The notes beneath the pieces are model-generated. The model had not been told where the DNA came from. It did no database searches and saw only the letters and a program-made list of their open reading frames with translations. Shown one piece after another: positions 14,276-23,212 of a DNA stretch of 26,277 nt (positions within the stretch are counted from its first letter, which is position 1; every line of letters starts with the position of its first letter). Source of the stretch: Gammaproteobacteria bacterium (lineage in GTDB: Bacteria > Pseudomonadota > Gammaproteobacteria > GRL18); NCBI GenBank assembly GCA_030632625.1, contig DAOVUK010000002.1, forward strand, positions 1 to 26,277, written 5' to 3'. Both the position numbers and the translations under genes were made by a program.

Positions 14276-16561
14276 GTGCTGAGTAAAGAGCTCGAATTTA
14301 CACTGAACCTTGCATTTAAAGAAGCAAGGGAAAAACGTCATGAATTTATGACTGTTGAACACTTGTTGCTGGCTTTGCTTGATAACCCTGCAGCAGCAGA
14401 AGTGCTCAAAGCCTGTACAGTGGATCTCATTCAGCTGCGTAATGAGCTGATGATTTTTCTTGATGAAACCACTCCCGTGCTGTCTGAAATTGATGAGCGT
14501 GATACTCAGCCGACTCTCGGCTTTCAGCGTGTTTTGCAGCGTGCCATTTTTCAGGCGCAATCCTCTGGTAAAAAAGAAGTCAATGGCGCTAATGTACTGG
14601 TTGCTATTTTTAATGAACAGGAATCTCAGGCAGTTTATCTGTTAAGTAAGCAGGATGTTTCCCGTCTGGATATTGTCAGCTTTATTTCGCATGGTATCAG
14701 TAAGGTGGATGACAGCAGTGCCGGTATGGAAGAGGAAGAGAAGGGTGCTGATACCGATGGCTCAGAAATGCCCAATTCGAAAGCGGCTCAAAATCCACTG
14801 GATCTGTATGCACTCAATCTGAATGAACGGGCTCTGGAAGGCAAAATTGATCCCTTAATTGGTCGAAAAGAAGAAGTGAACCGGACCATTCAGATTTTAT
14901 GTCGTCGCAGAAAGAATAATCCGTTGTTTGTCGGCGAAGCAGGTGTGGGTAAAACGGCACTGGCAGAAGGCCTGGCAAAAAAAATTATTGATGATGAGGT
15001 GCCTGAAATTCTTGAAGGTCATGTCATCTACTCCCTGGACATGGGTGCTCTGTTGGCGGGAACAAAATACCGTGGTGATTTTGAAAAACGTCTGAAAGCT
15101 GTTTTGAATCAATTGAAAAACGAACCAAAGTCCATTCTCTTTATTGATGAAATTCATACAATTATCGGTGCTGGTGCGGCATCAGGCGGGGCCATGGATG
15201 CTTCTAACCTGATTAAGCCAGCCCTTTCAACCAGTGATTTACGTTGTATCGGCTCGACAACTTACCAGGAATATCGAGGTATTTTTGAAAAAGACCATGC
15301 TCTGGCAAGACGTTTTCAAAAAATTGACGTGCCTGAACCATCTGCTGAAGAAACTTATCGAATTCTTGAAGGATTACGTTCACGATTTGAAGAATATCAT
15401 CATATTAAATACACCAAACAGGCTTTACGCAGTGCCGCTGAACTCTCTGAACGCTATATTAATGAACGTCATTTACCCGATAAAGCCATTGATGTGATTG
15501 ACGAGGCCGGTGCCAATCAACAACTCAAAGCCCCCGCTAAGCGCAAAAAAACCATCGGTGTCAGAGAAATTGAAGCGATAATTGCTACAATTGCCCGTAT
15601 TCCACCAAAAACCATCAGCAGCAGTGATAAAAATTCGCTTAAGAAGCTGGCTCGTAATCTGAAACTGGTTATTCATGGTCAGAATAAAGCCATTGAAACA
15701 CTTGATGATGCCATTAAGATGGCTCGTGCCGGTATCGGGCGTGATGATAAGCCCATTGGTGCTTTCCTGTTCTCCGGTCCTACCGGTGTGGGCAAAACAG
15801 AGGTTTCAACCCAATTAGCCAAATTAATGGGTATTGAACTGATTCGTTTTGACATGTCTGAATATATGGAGCGGCATACCGTTTCAAGGCTGATTGGTGC
15901 TCCTCCGGGCTATGTCGGCTATGATCAGGGTGGTTTGCTTACCGAAGCGGTTAACAAGCATCCTCATGCTGTGCTGCTGCTGGATGAAATTGAGAAAGCA
16001 CATCCCGATGTCTTTAATCTGCTATTGCAGGTTATGGATCATGGTACTCTGACGGATAACAATGGCCGAAAGGCTGATTTCAGAAATGTGATTTTAATTA
16101 TGACCACCAATATGGGCGCCCAGGCAATGTCCCGTGCATCCATTGGCTTCACTCTTCAGGATCATTCTTCTGATGGTATGGAAGCGATTAAACGCGGCTT
16201 CACACCAGAATTTCGTAATCGTCTGGATGCTGTGGTGCAGTTTGCTTCACTCTCACCGGAAGTGATGATTCAGGTGGTTGATAAATTTATTTTTGAACTT
16301 GAAACCCAGCTGGCTGATAAGAAGGTCGAATTGTATGTTGAACCGGATGCGCGCAAATGGCTGTCTGAAAATGGTTATGATGAAAAAATGGGTGCCAGAC
16401 CAATGGCTCGACTAATTCAGGAAAGCATCAAAAAACCATTGGCTGAAGCCTTACTGTTTGGTGAGCTGGAGCATGGCGGCAAGGTCACAGTGTCTGTCGA
16501 AAATGGTGAACTGAAATTTGACCTGCAAAGTGAAATCGATAACATCGATAAGGTTCACTAA
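14276..16561 (+). CDS. clpA: ClpA, AAA+ unfoldase of the ClpAP protease
   Basis: A 761-residue ClpA of normal length. The N-domain (residues 1 to about 145) binds ClpS. The first ATPase domain has Walker A GEAGVGKT at residues 220-227 and [15 protein letters not shown]. The second has Walker A GPTGVGKT at 501-508 and [16 protein letters not shown]. It lacks the long middle domain of ClpB. ClpA unfolds substrates and threads them into ClpP, which is not encoded here. The start is GTG at 14276, supported by AAGGA about 9 bases upstream and by the usual N-terminus [14 protein letters not shown]. The region after the stop is a REP-like inverted repeat shared with the convergent infA gene. Confidence 0.97.
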   Translation: MLSKELEFTLNLAFKEAREKRHEFMTVEHLLLALLDNPAAAEVLKACTVDLIQLRNELMIFLDETTPVLSEIDERDTQPTLGFQRVLQRAIFQAQSSGKKEVNGANVLVAIFNEQESQAVYLLSKQDVSRLDIVSFISHGISKVDDSSAGMEEEEKGADTDGSEMPNSKAAQNPLDLYALNLNERALEGKIDPLIGRKEEVNRTIQILCRRRKNNPLFVGEAGVGKTALAEGLAKKIIDDEVPEILEGHVIYSLDMGALLAGTKYRGDFEKRLKAVLNQLKNEPKSILFIDEIHTIIGAGAASGGAMDASNLIKPALSTSDLRCIGSTTYQEYRGIFEKDHALARRFQKIDVPEPSAEETYRILEGLRSRFEEYHHIKYTKQALRSAAELSERYINERHLPDKAIDVIDEAGANQQLKAPAKRKKTIGVREIEAIIATIARIPPKTISSSDKNSLKKLARNLKLVIHGQNKAIETLDDAIKMARAGIGRDDKPIGAFLFSGPTGVGKTEVSTQLAKLMGIELIRFDMSEYMERHTVSRLIGAPPGYVGYDQGGLLTEAVNKHPHAVLLLDEIEKAHPDVFNLLLQVMDHGTLTDNNGRKADFRNVILIMTTNMGAQAMSRASIGFTLQDHSSDGMEAIKRGFTPEFRNRLDAVVQFASLSPEVMIQVVDKFIFELETQLADKKVELYVEPDARKWLSENGYDEKMGARPMARLIQESIKKPLAEALLFGELEHGGKVTVSVENGELKFDLQSEIDNIDKVH

Positions 16562-16567
16562 AGCATT

Positions 16568-16625
16568 GTAGAGACGTTGCATGCAACGTCTTTAATCTGC
16601 TAGACGTTGCATGCAGCGTCTCTAC
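16568..16625. repeat. Pair of REP-like palindromes between clpA and infA (copies 2 and 3)
   Basis: Two units related to the palindrome at 6949-6976 occupy 16568-16591 and 16601-16625, separated by 9 bases. They are inverted relative to each other with a single mismatch (CAACGTC versus CAGCGTC), so together they also form one long hairpin with arms of about 24 bases. The last base of the second unit is the first base of the infA stop codon read on plus (16625-16627). Lying between two convergent stops, the structure may end transcription in both directions, though there is no U-tract. Confidence 0.85.
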
Positions 16626-16843
16626 TATTTAGCCCGGTAAGTAATACGACCCTTGCTCAAATCATAGGGTGTCAGCTGAACAGTTACTTTATCACCCGTT
16701 AGAATACGGATATAATTTTTTCTCATTTTTCCTGAAATGTGAGCGGTAACAACATGACCGTTTTCAAGCTCAACGCGAAACATGGTATTTGGCAATGTGT
16801 CAATCACAGTGCCTTCCATTTCAATGCCTTCTTCTTTTGCCAT
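16625..16843 (-). CDS. infA: Translation initiation factor IF-1
   Basis: A 72-residue protein, the standard IF-1 length and sequence: [49 protein letters not shown] and [16 protein letters not shown]-1 is an OB-fold protein that occupies the ribosomal A site region during initiation. Convergent to clpA, as in other gammaproteobacteria. The gene's stop codon touches a REP-like palindrome. Confidence 0.98.
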   Translation of the reverse strand: MAKEEGIEMEGTVIDTLPNTMFRVELENGHVVTAHISGKMRKNYIRILTGDKVTVQLTPYDLSKGRITYRAK

Positions 16844-16961
16844 AAATCTACTATATAATTAAATTAATCTGGAATTTCAAGGCGTGAATATTGCCCCAAT
16901 TAGAAAAAATTAGCAATACCTAATTGGCATTTAATTAGAAAAAACCTTTTTTTCTACGCTC

Positions 16962-17195
16962 TTAAGCTATTTTGGAATGTTTCCAGGTAATTTGAGCCCA
17001 TGAAGCATGAGGTTTTGAATTGCTTTCAACAATCACAATATCCATGCCGATCAATTGCGCCAGAATTTCAATATCGGTTTCAGATAATTGTTCTTTTAAC
17101 AGTTCTAATTGAGCGGTATTAATATACAACAGATTAGGTCTGAAGCCATGTTTCTGTTCGTAGGTATTTATTAATCGGTTAATTTTGCTGAGCAT
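16962..17195 (-). CDS. Small conserved-looking protein of unknown function between bpt and infA
   Basis: A 77-residue soluble protein: MLSKINRLINTYEQKHGFRPNLLYINTAQ and on to an amphipathic helix (LELLKEQLSETDIEILAQLIGMDIVIVES) and a Trp-rich end. No signal peptide, membrane segment or Cys. It reads like a small alpha/beta protein, and the composition and a reasonable AGG 8 bases before the ATG argue for a real gene. I do not recognise a named family. It lies in the N-degron cluster, in the same direction as bpt (187 bases upstream) and infA (118 bases downstream). A function in translation or protein turnover would be guessing from location. Confidence 0.72.
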   Translation of the reverse strand: MLSKINRLINTYEQKHGFRPNLLYINTAQLELLKEQLSETDIEILAQLIGMDIVIVESNSKPHASWAQITWKHSKIA

Positions 17196-17382
17196 CGATT
17201 TGCCTGAGCTTATGTTTCTAAAAATGTGTCATGGTTAATTTTATTATCGTCCTTTGAAAAATAAGCTTGAGTAGTTTTAATATAAATTTTAAAAATTATT
17301 TTTTAAATCATGAGTTTATATTTAATGTTTTTTAAAAAACTTTGATCTAACAATGGCTTGCCGCCGGTTGTTAAACAGATAT

Positions 17383-18126
17383 TTAAGTTAAGCCGGGAGG
17401 AAAGTCATGCCAGAGATGATTGTAATAATATTCCAGAGGCTGATAGTTGTCTTTGTAGCTCATTTTATTACAATCTTTGATCCAATAGCCCAGATATAAC
17501 CATTTTAAACCGCGACGCTGAGCCTCTTCTACCTGCCACAAGATTGAAAAAACACCCAGACTGCGTTTTTTATATTCTGCTGATGGATCAAAAAAGGTAT
17601 AAACTGCTGAGAGGCCATCCTCGACAATATCAGTTGCAGCAACACCTATCAGTTTTCCGTTTTCCTGAAATTCAAAAAAAGTAGTCTGACTCCATTTGGA
17701 GGTAAGAAAATCCAGATATTTATCATCGTCTGGTTCGTCCATGCCGCCGCCAGGATGTCTTGAAGTCACATATTGGGCATAAATCTGATATTGATTTTTA
17801 TCATAAACAGGTTTTTTTGCTTCTGCTGTCACTTGTTTGTTTTTATTTTTACAGCGTTTTTGCGAGCGGCTCAACACAAATTTCCAGACATTCAGGCGGA
17901 TGGGGATACAGTCATGGCATTTTTTGCAATAGGGCGTGTAGACATAATTACCACTGCGACGAAAACCCTGTTGAACGAGTTCAGAATACAGCTCTGCAGT
18001 CATTGGTCTTTCTGGATCAACAAATAGGCTATTTGCCTGTCGATCAGGCAAATAACTGCAGTCATGTTCTGCTGAAAGATATAAATTTATTGGTTTTTGT
18101 AGAAATTTGCGATCCATATCAGACAT
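17383..18126 (-). CDS. bpt: Bpt, aspartate/glutamate leucyltransferase
   Basis: A 247-residue aminoacyl-tRNA-protein transferase of the Ate1-like Bpt family. It moves Leu from Leu-tRNA to proteins with N-terminal Asp or Glu, turning them into ClpS substrates. Visible hallmarks: C23 in HDCSYLPDRQANSLF, then YVYTPYCKKCHDCIPIRL with C67, C70 and C73, GVAATDIVEDGLSAVYTFFDP, GVFSILWQVEEAQRRGLKWLYLGYWI and the final YQPLEYY. Length and motifs are typical. The ATG at 18124-18126 has GGA 8 bases upstream. It follows aat by 36 bases and is probably co-transcribed with it. Confidence 0.95.
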   Translation of the reverse strand: MSDMDRKFLQKPINLYLSAEHDCSYLPDRQANSLFVDPERPMTAELYSELVQQGFRRSGNYVYTPYCKKCHDCIPIRLNVWKFVLSRSQKRCKNKNKQVTAEAKKPVYDKNQYQIYAQYVTSRHPGGGMDEPDDDKYLDFLTSKWSQTTFFEFQENGKLIGVAATDIVEDGLSAVYTFFDPSAEYKKRSLGVFSILWQVEEAQRRGLKWLYLGYWIKDCNKMSYKDNYQPLEYYYNHLWHDFPPGLT

Positions 18127-18162
18127 AGTGTTATCCAGGAATTGTACCCGGCAGGCTCCTGA

Positions 18163-18933
18163 CTAAGCTAAATTATTATTGTTATTGTTATTGTTATTAT
18201 CATTATTATTATTATGTAAAAAAGGCCAGGCATGTTGTTCAACTAATTTAAGAAACTGATTTCTTGGTATTTCCTCAGCACCCAGGCTCAATAGATGGTC
18301 AGTGGTTACCTGACAATCTATTAAAGCATAGTCAGAATTTGTTAATTCGTCCAGCAAATGAACAAAGGCAATTTTAGATGCATTGCTCTGATGAGAGAAC
18401 ATGGATTCGCCAAAGAAAACCTTACCCAGGGCTAATCCATATAAACCACCCACTAATTTGTCGTCTAACCAGCATTCAGCACTGTGTGCAATGCCGAGTT
18501 TATGCAGTTGGAGATAGGCCTGCTGCATTTCATCGGTGATCCAGGTGCCGTCCTGATTTTTTCTTGGTGTTTGTGCACATGAATAAATGACCTGTTCAAA
18601 TGCCTGATTTATCGATGTTCTGAAGGTCTTTTTTCGAATAATTTTTTTCAGACTTTTTGAAACATGCAGTTTTTCAGGGAACAATACAGCTCTGGGATTA
18701 GGGCTCCACCATAAAATGGGTTGACCATGGCTATACCAGGGGAAAATACCATTAAGATAGGCGCTGATAATACGATGGGGAGACAGATCACCGCCCACGG
18801 CTAATAAACCGTCCGGTTCGGTCAGGGCATTATCCGGATGAGGAAACTGGTAATTAGTGTCATCTGGATCTAGCCAGACAGGATATGGGTTCATAAGATC
18901 GTATTTGTTATTCATTTCAGTTAAATATAGCAT
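18163..18933 (-). CDS. aat: Aat, leucyl/phenylalanyl-tRNA--protein transferase, with poly-Asn tail
   Basis: Aat adds Leu or Phe from tRNA to proteins with N-terminal Lys or Arg, creating ClpS/ClpA degrons. The family signature is clear: EPDGLLAVGGDLSPHRIISAYLNGIFPWYS, ILWWSPNPRAVLFPEKLHVSKSL, TWITDEMQQAYLQLHKLGIAHSAE, GGLYGLALGKVFFGESMFS and LIDCQVTTDHLLSLGA. After the normal family end (AWPFLH) the protein carries an added tail of 4 Asn, Asp, 9 Asn, Leu, Ala, encoded by a trinucleotide microsatellite. The longest frame (256 residues) starts at ATG 18931-18933, which has no ribosome binding site; in-frame ATGs at 18913-18915 and 18894-18896 region are alternatives. First gene of the leftward aat-bpt unit. 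Confidence 0.95.
   Translation of the reverse strand: MLYLTEMNNKYDLMNPYPVWLDPDDTNYQFPHPDNALTEPDGLLAVGGDLSPHRIISAYLNGIFPWYSHGQPILWWSPNPRAVLFPEKLHVSKSLKKIIRKKTFRTSINQAFEQVIYSCAQTPRKNQDGTWITDEMQQAYLQLHKLGIAHSAECWLDDKLVGGLYGLALGKVFFGESMFSHQSNASKIAFVHLLDELTNSDYALIDCQVTTDHLLSLGAEEIPRNQFLKLVEQHAWPFLHNNNNDNNNNNNNNNLA
18172..18213 (-). repeat. Trinucleotide microsatellite encoding the poly-Asn tail of Aat
   Basis: Fourteen codons, all AAT or AAC except one GAT, form a 42-base tract on the coding strand, with a stretch of strictly alternating AAC/AAT. Unit changes of 3 bases keep the stop codon in frame. Such tracts are rare in bacterial genes and prone to slippage. Confidence 0.9.
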
Positions 18934-19011
18934 ACTGGAGGTTGATGAATTAAAATCAAACTCTTATTTATATTCTTCAAATCACATCTCTAGGGTGAAC
19001 ATTGGGTAAAT

Positions 19012-19662
19012 ATGTCTGATTTAATGATAAAAAACCTTAATTTATCCTCTATTTCGCCAAATTTCAGCCAATCCTTTAATTTTTCTATCCCGGCAGGTAC
19101 CTGCATGGGACTAACGGGGCCGTCAGGGATTGGCAAATCAGTCTTATTAAAAGCCCTGGCCGATATGCTGCCTCATCAGGGTGATATTTTTTTGGGTGAT
19201 ATTGAATCTCAAACCATAGCCGCACAACAATGGCGTCGAAAAGTGGCCTTATTGCCCGCAGAAAGTCAGTGGTGGTGTGAAACCGTTGGAGAACATTTTC
19301 CAATGTTTGATGACGTATTGTTTGCTCATCTTGGTTTTCAAAAAGAGGTTCTGGATTGGCAGGTTAGCCATTTATCCAGTGGTGAAAAACAAAGACTGGC
19401 TTGTATCCGGCTATTAATGAATCAGCCGGAGGCATTATTACTGGATGAACCCACTGCTAATCTGGATCATGGCAACCGGGCGCAGCTAGAATTATTAATT
19501 AAAGATTATCAGTATGAACATCAGATTCCGGTTATCTGGATCAGTCATGATAAAGAACAATTAAATCGAGTCTGCCAGCAGTTACTTACTTTAAATAATA
19601 GTCATTATGAAGTCAGTCTTATTGGTCCTGAACCAGCTGAAGAGGATGGCGTCCTCGTATGA
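19012..19662 (+). CDS. fetA: ABC transporter ATP-binding protein, FetA/YbbL type
   Basis: A 216-residue ABC ATPase with Walker A GPSGIGKS (residues 36-43), signature LSSGEKQRLA (121-130), Walker B ALLLDEPTANLD (141-152) and the H-loop ISHDKEQ. Short ATPases of this size paired with a UPF0014-type membrane protein are FetA/YbbL; in E. coli FetAB is an iron exporter that improves resistance to oxidative stress. The stop overlaps the next start as ATGA (19659-19662), so the subunits are translationally coupled. The ATG at 19012 has only a weak ribosome binding site (GGGTAAAT). Divergent from aat across 78 bases. Family confident; substrate inferred from the E. coli pair. Confidence 0.88.
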   Translation: MSDLMIKNLNLSSISPNFSQSFNFSIPAGTCMGLTGPSGIGKSVLLKALADMLPHQGDIFLGDIESQTIAAQQWRRKVALLPAESQWWCETVGEHFPMFDDVLFAHLGFQKEVLDWQVSHLSSGEKQRLACIRLLMNQPEALLLDEPTANLDHGNRAQLELLIKDYQYEHQIPVIWISHDKEQLNRVCQQLLTLNNSHYEVSLIGPEPAEEDGVLV

Positions 19663-20453
19663 TACATCTTACTCCCTGGGATCTGGTGATTGCTTCAGTG
19701 ATGATTATTCTACTGGCTATTACCAGTTTACTGCTGCAGCTGAATATTACTAAACAATTAATTATTGCTGCGATTCGTAATGTGATCCAGTTATTGCTGA
19801 TTGGCTATATCCTTAAACTGATCTTTAATAGCAATAATTTGTATTTCTTAGCCAGTATTGCAACCGTCATGCTGTTAGTTGCAGGTTTTGAAATTAATGC
19901 CAGACAAAAATATCCGTTGAAACGCTGGATCGGTTTTAAAATTGGTACCAGTGCGCTGTTTATCTCATCATTTGCCATGGCTTTATTAACCCTGATGGTC
20001 ATTGTTGCGCCAACACCCTGGTATTCCCCCCAATATGCCATTCCACTGCTGGGTATGCTGCTGGGCAATACCATGAACGGCATTTCATTAGGTATGGATA
20101 AATTAAATCAGAGTGTTTATCAGCAGCGACTGGTGATTGAACAGCGGTTAATGCTTGGACAAACCTATCAGGAAGCCATTCAGGAAATTCGTGCCGAGAG
20201 TATTCGAACCGGTATGATACCTATTATCAACTCCATGGCCATCGCTGGTCTGGTCAGCCTTCCCGGTTTGATGACCGGGCAGATTCTGTCAGGAACCCCC
20301 CCGGTAGAAGCTGTCAAATATCAGATTTTGATCTTTTTTCTTATTGCTTCAGGAACAGGTTTCGGTATTATGCTGGCGGTGTGGATGATCGCCAAACGGA
20401 TGTTTGATGATCGGCAGCGGCTTAATCTTGATATTTTGCGGATTAAGCGTTAG
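19659..20453 (+). CDS. fetB: ABC transporter permease, FetB/YbbM (UPF0014) family
   Basis: A 264-residue polytopic membrane protein with roughly seven hydrophobic segments. UPF0014 hallmarks are visible: AAIRNVIQLLLIGYILKLIF, FEINARQKYP, PLLGMLLGNTMNGISLGMDKL, EAIQEIRAESIRTGMIPIINSMAIAGLVSLPGLMTGQILSGTPP and AVKYQILIFFLIASGTGFGI. It is the membrane half of the FetAB-type exporter and starts inside the fetA stop codon (ATGA). It converges on the c-di-GMP gene with only 15 bases between stops. Confidence 0.92.
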   Translation: MIHLTPWDLVIASVMIILLAITSLLLQLNITKQLIIAAIRNVIQLLLIGYILKLIFNSNNLYFLASIATVMLLVAGFEINARQKYPLKRWIGFKIGTSALFISSFAMALLTLMVIVAPTPWYSPQYAIPLLGMLLGNTMNGISLGMDKLNQSVYQQRLVIEQRLMLGQTYQEAIQEIRAESIRTGMIPIINSMAIAGLVSLPGLMTGQILSGTPPVEAVKYQILIFFLIASGTGFGIMLAVWMIAKRMFDDRQRLNLDILRIKR

Positions 20454-20468
20454 GGCCGTGGAAATAAT

Positions 20469-23000
20469 CTAAACAGAGTGGTTATCTAAGAATTCTTTCA
20501 TCTTATCTGCAGGCATTGGTTTTGCGTAAAAATAACCCTGAATATTATGACAGCCATTTTTAACTAAAAAATCACTTTGTTCTTTAGTCTCAACGCCCTC
20601 AGATATAACTTCCAGGTTCATATTTTGAGCCAGAGCTATAATTGCTTTTATAATACTTGCATCATTATTATCGACAATATCCCGTATAAAAGATTTATCT
20701 ATTTTTAGTTTATCAATGGGCAGTCTTTGCAGGTATGAGAGAGAAGAGTAACCTGTTCCAAAGTCATCAATTGCTATAGAGATCCCCATATCACTTATCT
20801 CCTGAAGTCTCGATATGGAAGCTTCAGGATCCTTCATTATTTCCGTCTCTGTTACTTCAAGTTCAATATTTGCCAGAGAGTAGTCACACTGTTTTACCAG
20901 CTCTTTTAGTTTGTGGATTATGTCCTTTGCCTGCAGATGTTTTATGGACAGATTCAGTGCTATTTTACCAGGCTGATAAGCTAATAATTCCCACTCCTTC
21001 ATCTGAGTCAGAGCGGTTTTCATTACCCAGCGATCCATCTCTACTATCAAACCGGTCTCTTCTGCCAGAGGTAAAAACCTGGCTGGAGCAATAAGTCCTT
21101 CAGGATGATGCCAGCGTATGAGTGCTTCCATTCCGGTAATGGAATTTGTCAGCGCATCTATTTGAGGCTGATAATAGACCTCAAACTCTTCATGCTCTAA
21201 GGCATGACGTAAGTCAGACTCCATGGATAAGCGTTCGAGTATTAACCGGGTCATTTGCTCTGTATAAAACTGGTAATTATTTCTGCCCTTATCTTTTGCT
21301 CTATACATCGCGGTATCTGCATTTTTTATCAACGTATATGAATCTTCACCATTTTTTGGATAAATGCTGATCCCTATACTTCCGGTAAGATAAAGCGAAT
21401 TCTCGTTAATTAATATCGGCATTTTTACCGAGTCAATGATTTTTTCTGCGACGACAGATGCTGATTGTGTTCCATGTACATCTTCCATAATTAACATGAA
21501 TTCATCGCCACCCATTCGAGCAAGTGTGTCCTCACCCCTGGCACTATCGGTCAGTCGTTTGGCAAATATCTTTAACACTTCATCACCAACATCATGCCCC
21601 ATTGTGTCATTGATCGCTTTAAAATGATCCAGGTCGATAAAAAAGACAGCTATCTGTTTTTTATAGCGTTTTGCCTTATTGATGGCATGCTCTAAACGGT
21701 CATTAAAAAGTAATCTGTTGGGCAGTCCGGTTAACACATCATGATGAACCTGGTGAGCCAGGGCATTTTTTTGTTCCTGTAATAGTTTCTCATTGTTAAT
21801 TCGATTGGTTACATCAAGCACTGTACCTATCATTTGTACAGGAATATCATTAGCGTCATATAAGATATTACCTGTTTCATGTACATATCGCTGTTCCCCG
21901 TCTTTTGTGATAATCTGATGAACAACATCATAGGGTTTGTTTTTATCTTCAAGGCTTTGTGCAATGTGATCTGCAATAGATTTTGCATCCTCTTCAGACA
22001 GGTAGCTTAAAAATTTCTCATAGGTCGGTTCAAAAGATTGAGGTGTCTCACCAAAGATACGAAATACCTCATCACTCCACTGCAGTTCATTGGTGGTTAT
22101 TTTCCATATCCAGCTGCCGAGATGTGCAGTTTTTTGGGCTGCTGCCAGATTTTTCTGGCTTTCATGTAATCTGCTCTCAGCGTCTTTTTTTTCTGTGATA
22201 TCAGTATGTGTGCCAATCATTCTGATCGGATTATCTGCGCCATCAAATTTTACAACACCGCGAGCTAAAATCCATATCCAGTGCCCGTCTTTATGTTTTT
22301 GTCTGAATTCAACATCATAGAGTTCTCCTTTTTGGGTAAATACTTTTTCCAGCTGCTCCTGAGCCATAAGTAAATCTTCTGGATGTAAACTGTCACGCCA
22401 TGATGTAATGTTATTTTCTATCTCTTCAGGTTTATAGCCGATTATCGCCTTCCATCTTGGCGATAAATAGGCATCATTTGTTAAAATGTTCCAATCCCAG
22501 ATTCCGTCATTACTACCACTAAACGCATATTCCATTCGTTCTTTGTAGGCTATCAGCTCTTTCCCTTTAGCTTCCAGATCTTGTATGTTTTTTAGTTGGC
22601 TCTTTAGTTCGATCAGTTTTTTTTTCAGAAAAAAAGGTTCTACTAATTGCTGGACTTTTTTAAGCAGTTTCTGTGGGTTGACAGGTTTAAGCAGACAGGC
22701 ATCAATTTCTGAATCAATAGCACTTAAGAGCATCTCGCTGTCATTAAAAGCTGATGTGATAATGACTGGAATGTCACTGTTTGCTTCTCTGATTTGCTTA
22801 ATCATAGCTAAACCATTGAGTTTAGGTATTTGAAAGTCAGTAATAATGATATCAGGATTTAACTCATTAAATAGAGCTAATCCCTGTTCACCATCTTTTG
22901 CTATATGAACTGCAGCAACTCTCTTTTTTAATAAAACGGAGCTTTCTTCAGCTATATCTGAATCACCTTCAATATAAAGTACTGTAACGTTTTTTAACAT
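20469..23000 (-). CDS. Receiver-PAS-PAS-GGDEF-EAL cyclic-di-GMP signalling protein
   Basis: An 843-residue soluble regulator. A response-regulator receiver (about residues 4-118) has the phosphoacceptor Asp in IITDFQIPKLNG, the Thr/Ser of VIITSAF and Lys of CLLKPV. However, the acidic pair at the first strand reads E-G (VLYIEGDSD) where E-D or D-D is usual. Two PAS domains follow (about 155-275 and 285-400). The GGDEF domain has an intact GGDEF motif (about 497-501) preceded by RGED five residues before, a proper inhibitory I-site. The EAL domain has MEALIRW, NLSIKHL, ELEVTETEI, IDDFGTGYSS, EVISEGVET and QGYFYAKPM, so all metal and catalytic positions look present. It can in principle make and break c-di-GMP. 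No partner histidine kinase gene is adjacent. The 5' region contains two inverted repeats. Confidence 0.93.
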   Translation of the reverse strand: MLKNVTVLYIEGDSDIAEESSVLLKKRVAAVHIAKDGEQGLALFNELNPDIIITDFQIPKLNGLAMIKQIREANSDIPVIITSAFNDSEMLLSAIDSEIDACLLKPVNPQKLLKKVQQLVEPFFLKKKLIELKSQLKNIQDLEAKGKELIAYKERMEYAFSGSNDGIWDWNILTNDAYLSPRWKAIIGYKPEEIENNITSWRDSLHPEDLLMAQEQLEKVFTQKGELYDVEFRQKHKDGHWIWILARGVVKFDGADNPIRMIGTHTDITEKKDAESRLHESQKNLAAAQKTAHLGSWIWKITTNELQWSDEVFRIFGETPQSFEPTYEKFLSYLSEEDAKSIADHIAQSLEDKNKPYDVVHQIITKDGEQRYVHETGNILYDANDIPVQMIGTVLDVTNRINNEKLLQEQKNALAHQVHHDVLTGLPNRLLFNDRLEHAINKAKRYKKQIAVFFIDLDHFKAINDTMGHDVGDEVLKIFAKRLTDSARGEDTLARMGGDEFMLIMEDVHGTQSASVVAEKIIDSVKMPILINENSLYLTGSIGISIYPKNGEDSYTLIKNADTAMYRAKDKGRNNYQFYTEQMTRLILERLSMESDLRHALEHEEFEVYYQPQIDALTNSITGMEALIRWHHPEGLIAPARFLPLAEETGLIVEMDRWVMKTALTQMKEWELLAYQPGKIALNLSIKHLQAKDIIHKLKELVKQCDYSLANIELEVTETEIMKDPEASISRLQEISDMGISIAIDDFGTGYSSLSYLQRLPIDKLKIDKSFIRDIVDNNDASIIKAIIALAQNMNLEVISEGVETKEQSDFLVKNGCHNIQGYFYAKPMPADKMKEFLDNHSV

Positions 23001-23067
23001 TGGTTATTTTTCTCAGGGTTCCCTGATGAGCTGGTATTTTACAGAAGAAGGTTAAACTTTCTGATGT

Positions 23068-23089
23068 AATTCATCCTCCAGGATGAATT
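23068..23089. repeat. Perfect palindrome upstream of the c-di-GMP gene
   Basis: Arms AATTCATCCT and AGGATGAATT meet around CC, about 68 bases before the start of the receiver-GGDEF-EAL gene. TTGTCA lies directly before the palindrome on the minus strand and resembles a -35 box, but no good -10 box follows. The site may be an operator or form an RNA hairpin. Confidence 0.6.
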
Positions 23090-23212
23090 GACAATAATTA
23101 ATATATTAGGAGTAAACATAATATTTTTCAAGGCGTTTATTATGATTTCATTATGTTCTGATTTCCTCGATGTGAAAATGTAGTTAGTGTGCATCCGTAA
23201 ATTGATAGTTTT

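Noticed and set aside
14240..14560. A 106-codon minus-strand frame over the start of clpA
   Set aside because: It is antisense to the conserved ClpA N-domain and its translation has no family features.
16852..16880. Candidate infA promoter: TTGAAA, 17-base spacer, TATATA on the minus strand
   Set aside because: The start point would fall only one or two bases before the infA ATG, making the mRNA leaderless; the match is probably due to AT-richness.
17270..17340. Very AT-rich stretch with the palindrome GTTTTTTAAAAAAC downstream of bpt, considered as a terminator
   Set aside because: The stem is only A-T pairs with no loop or GC clamp, so it is too weak to call.
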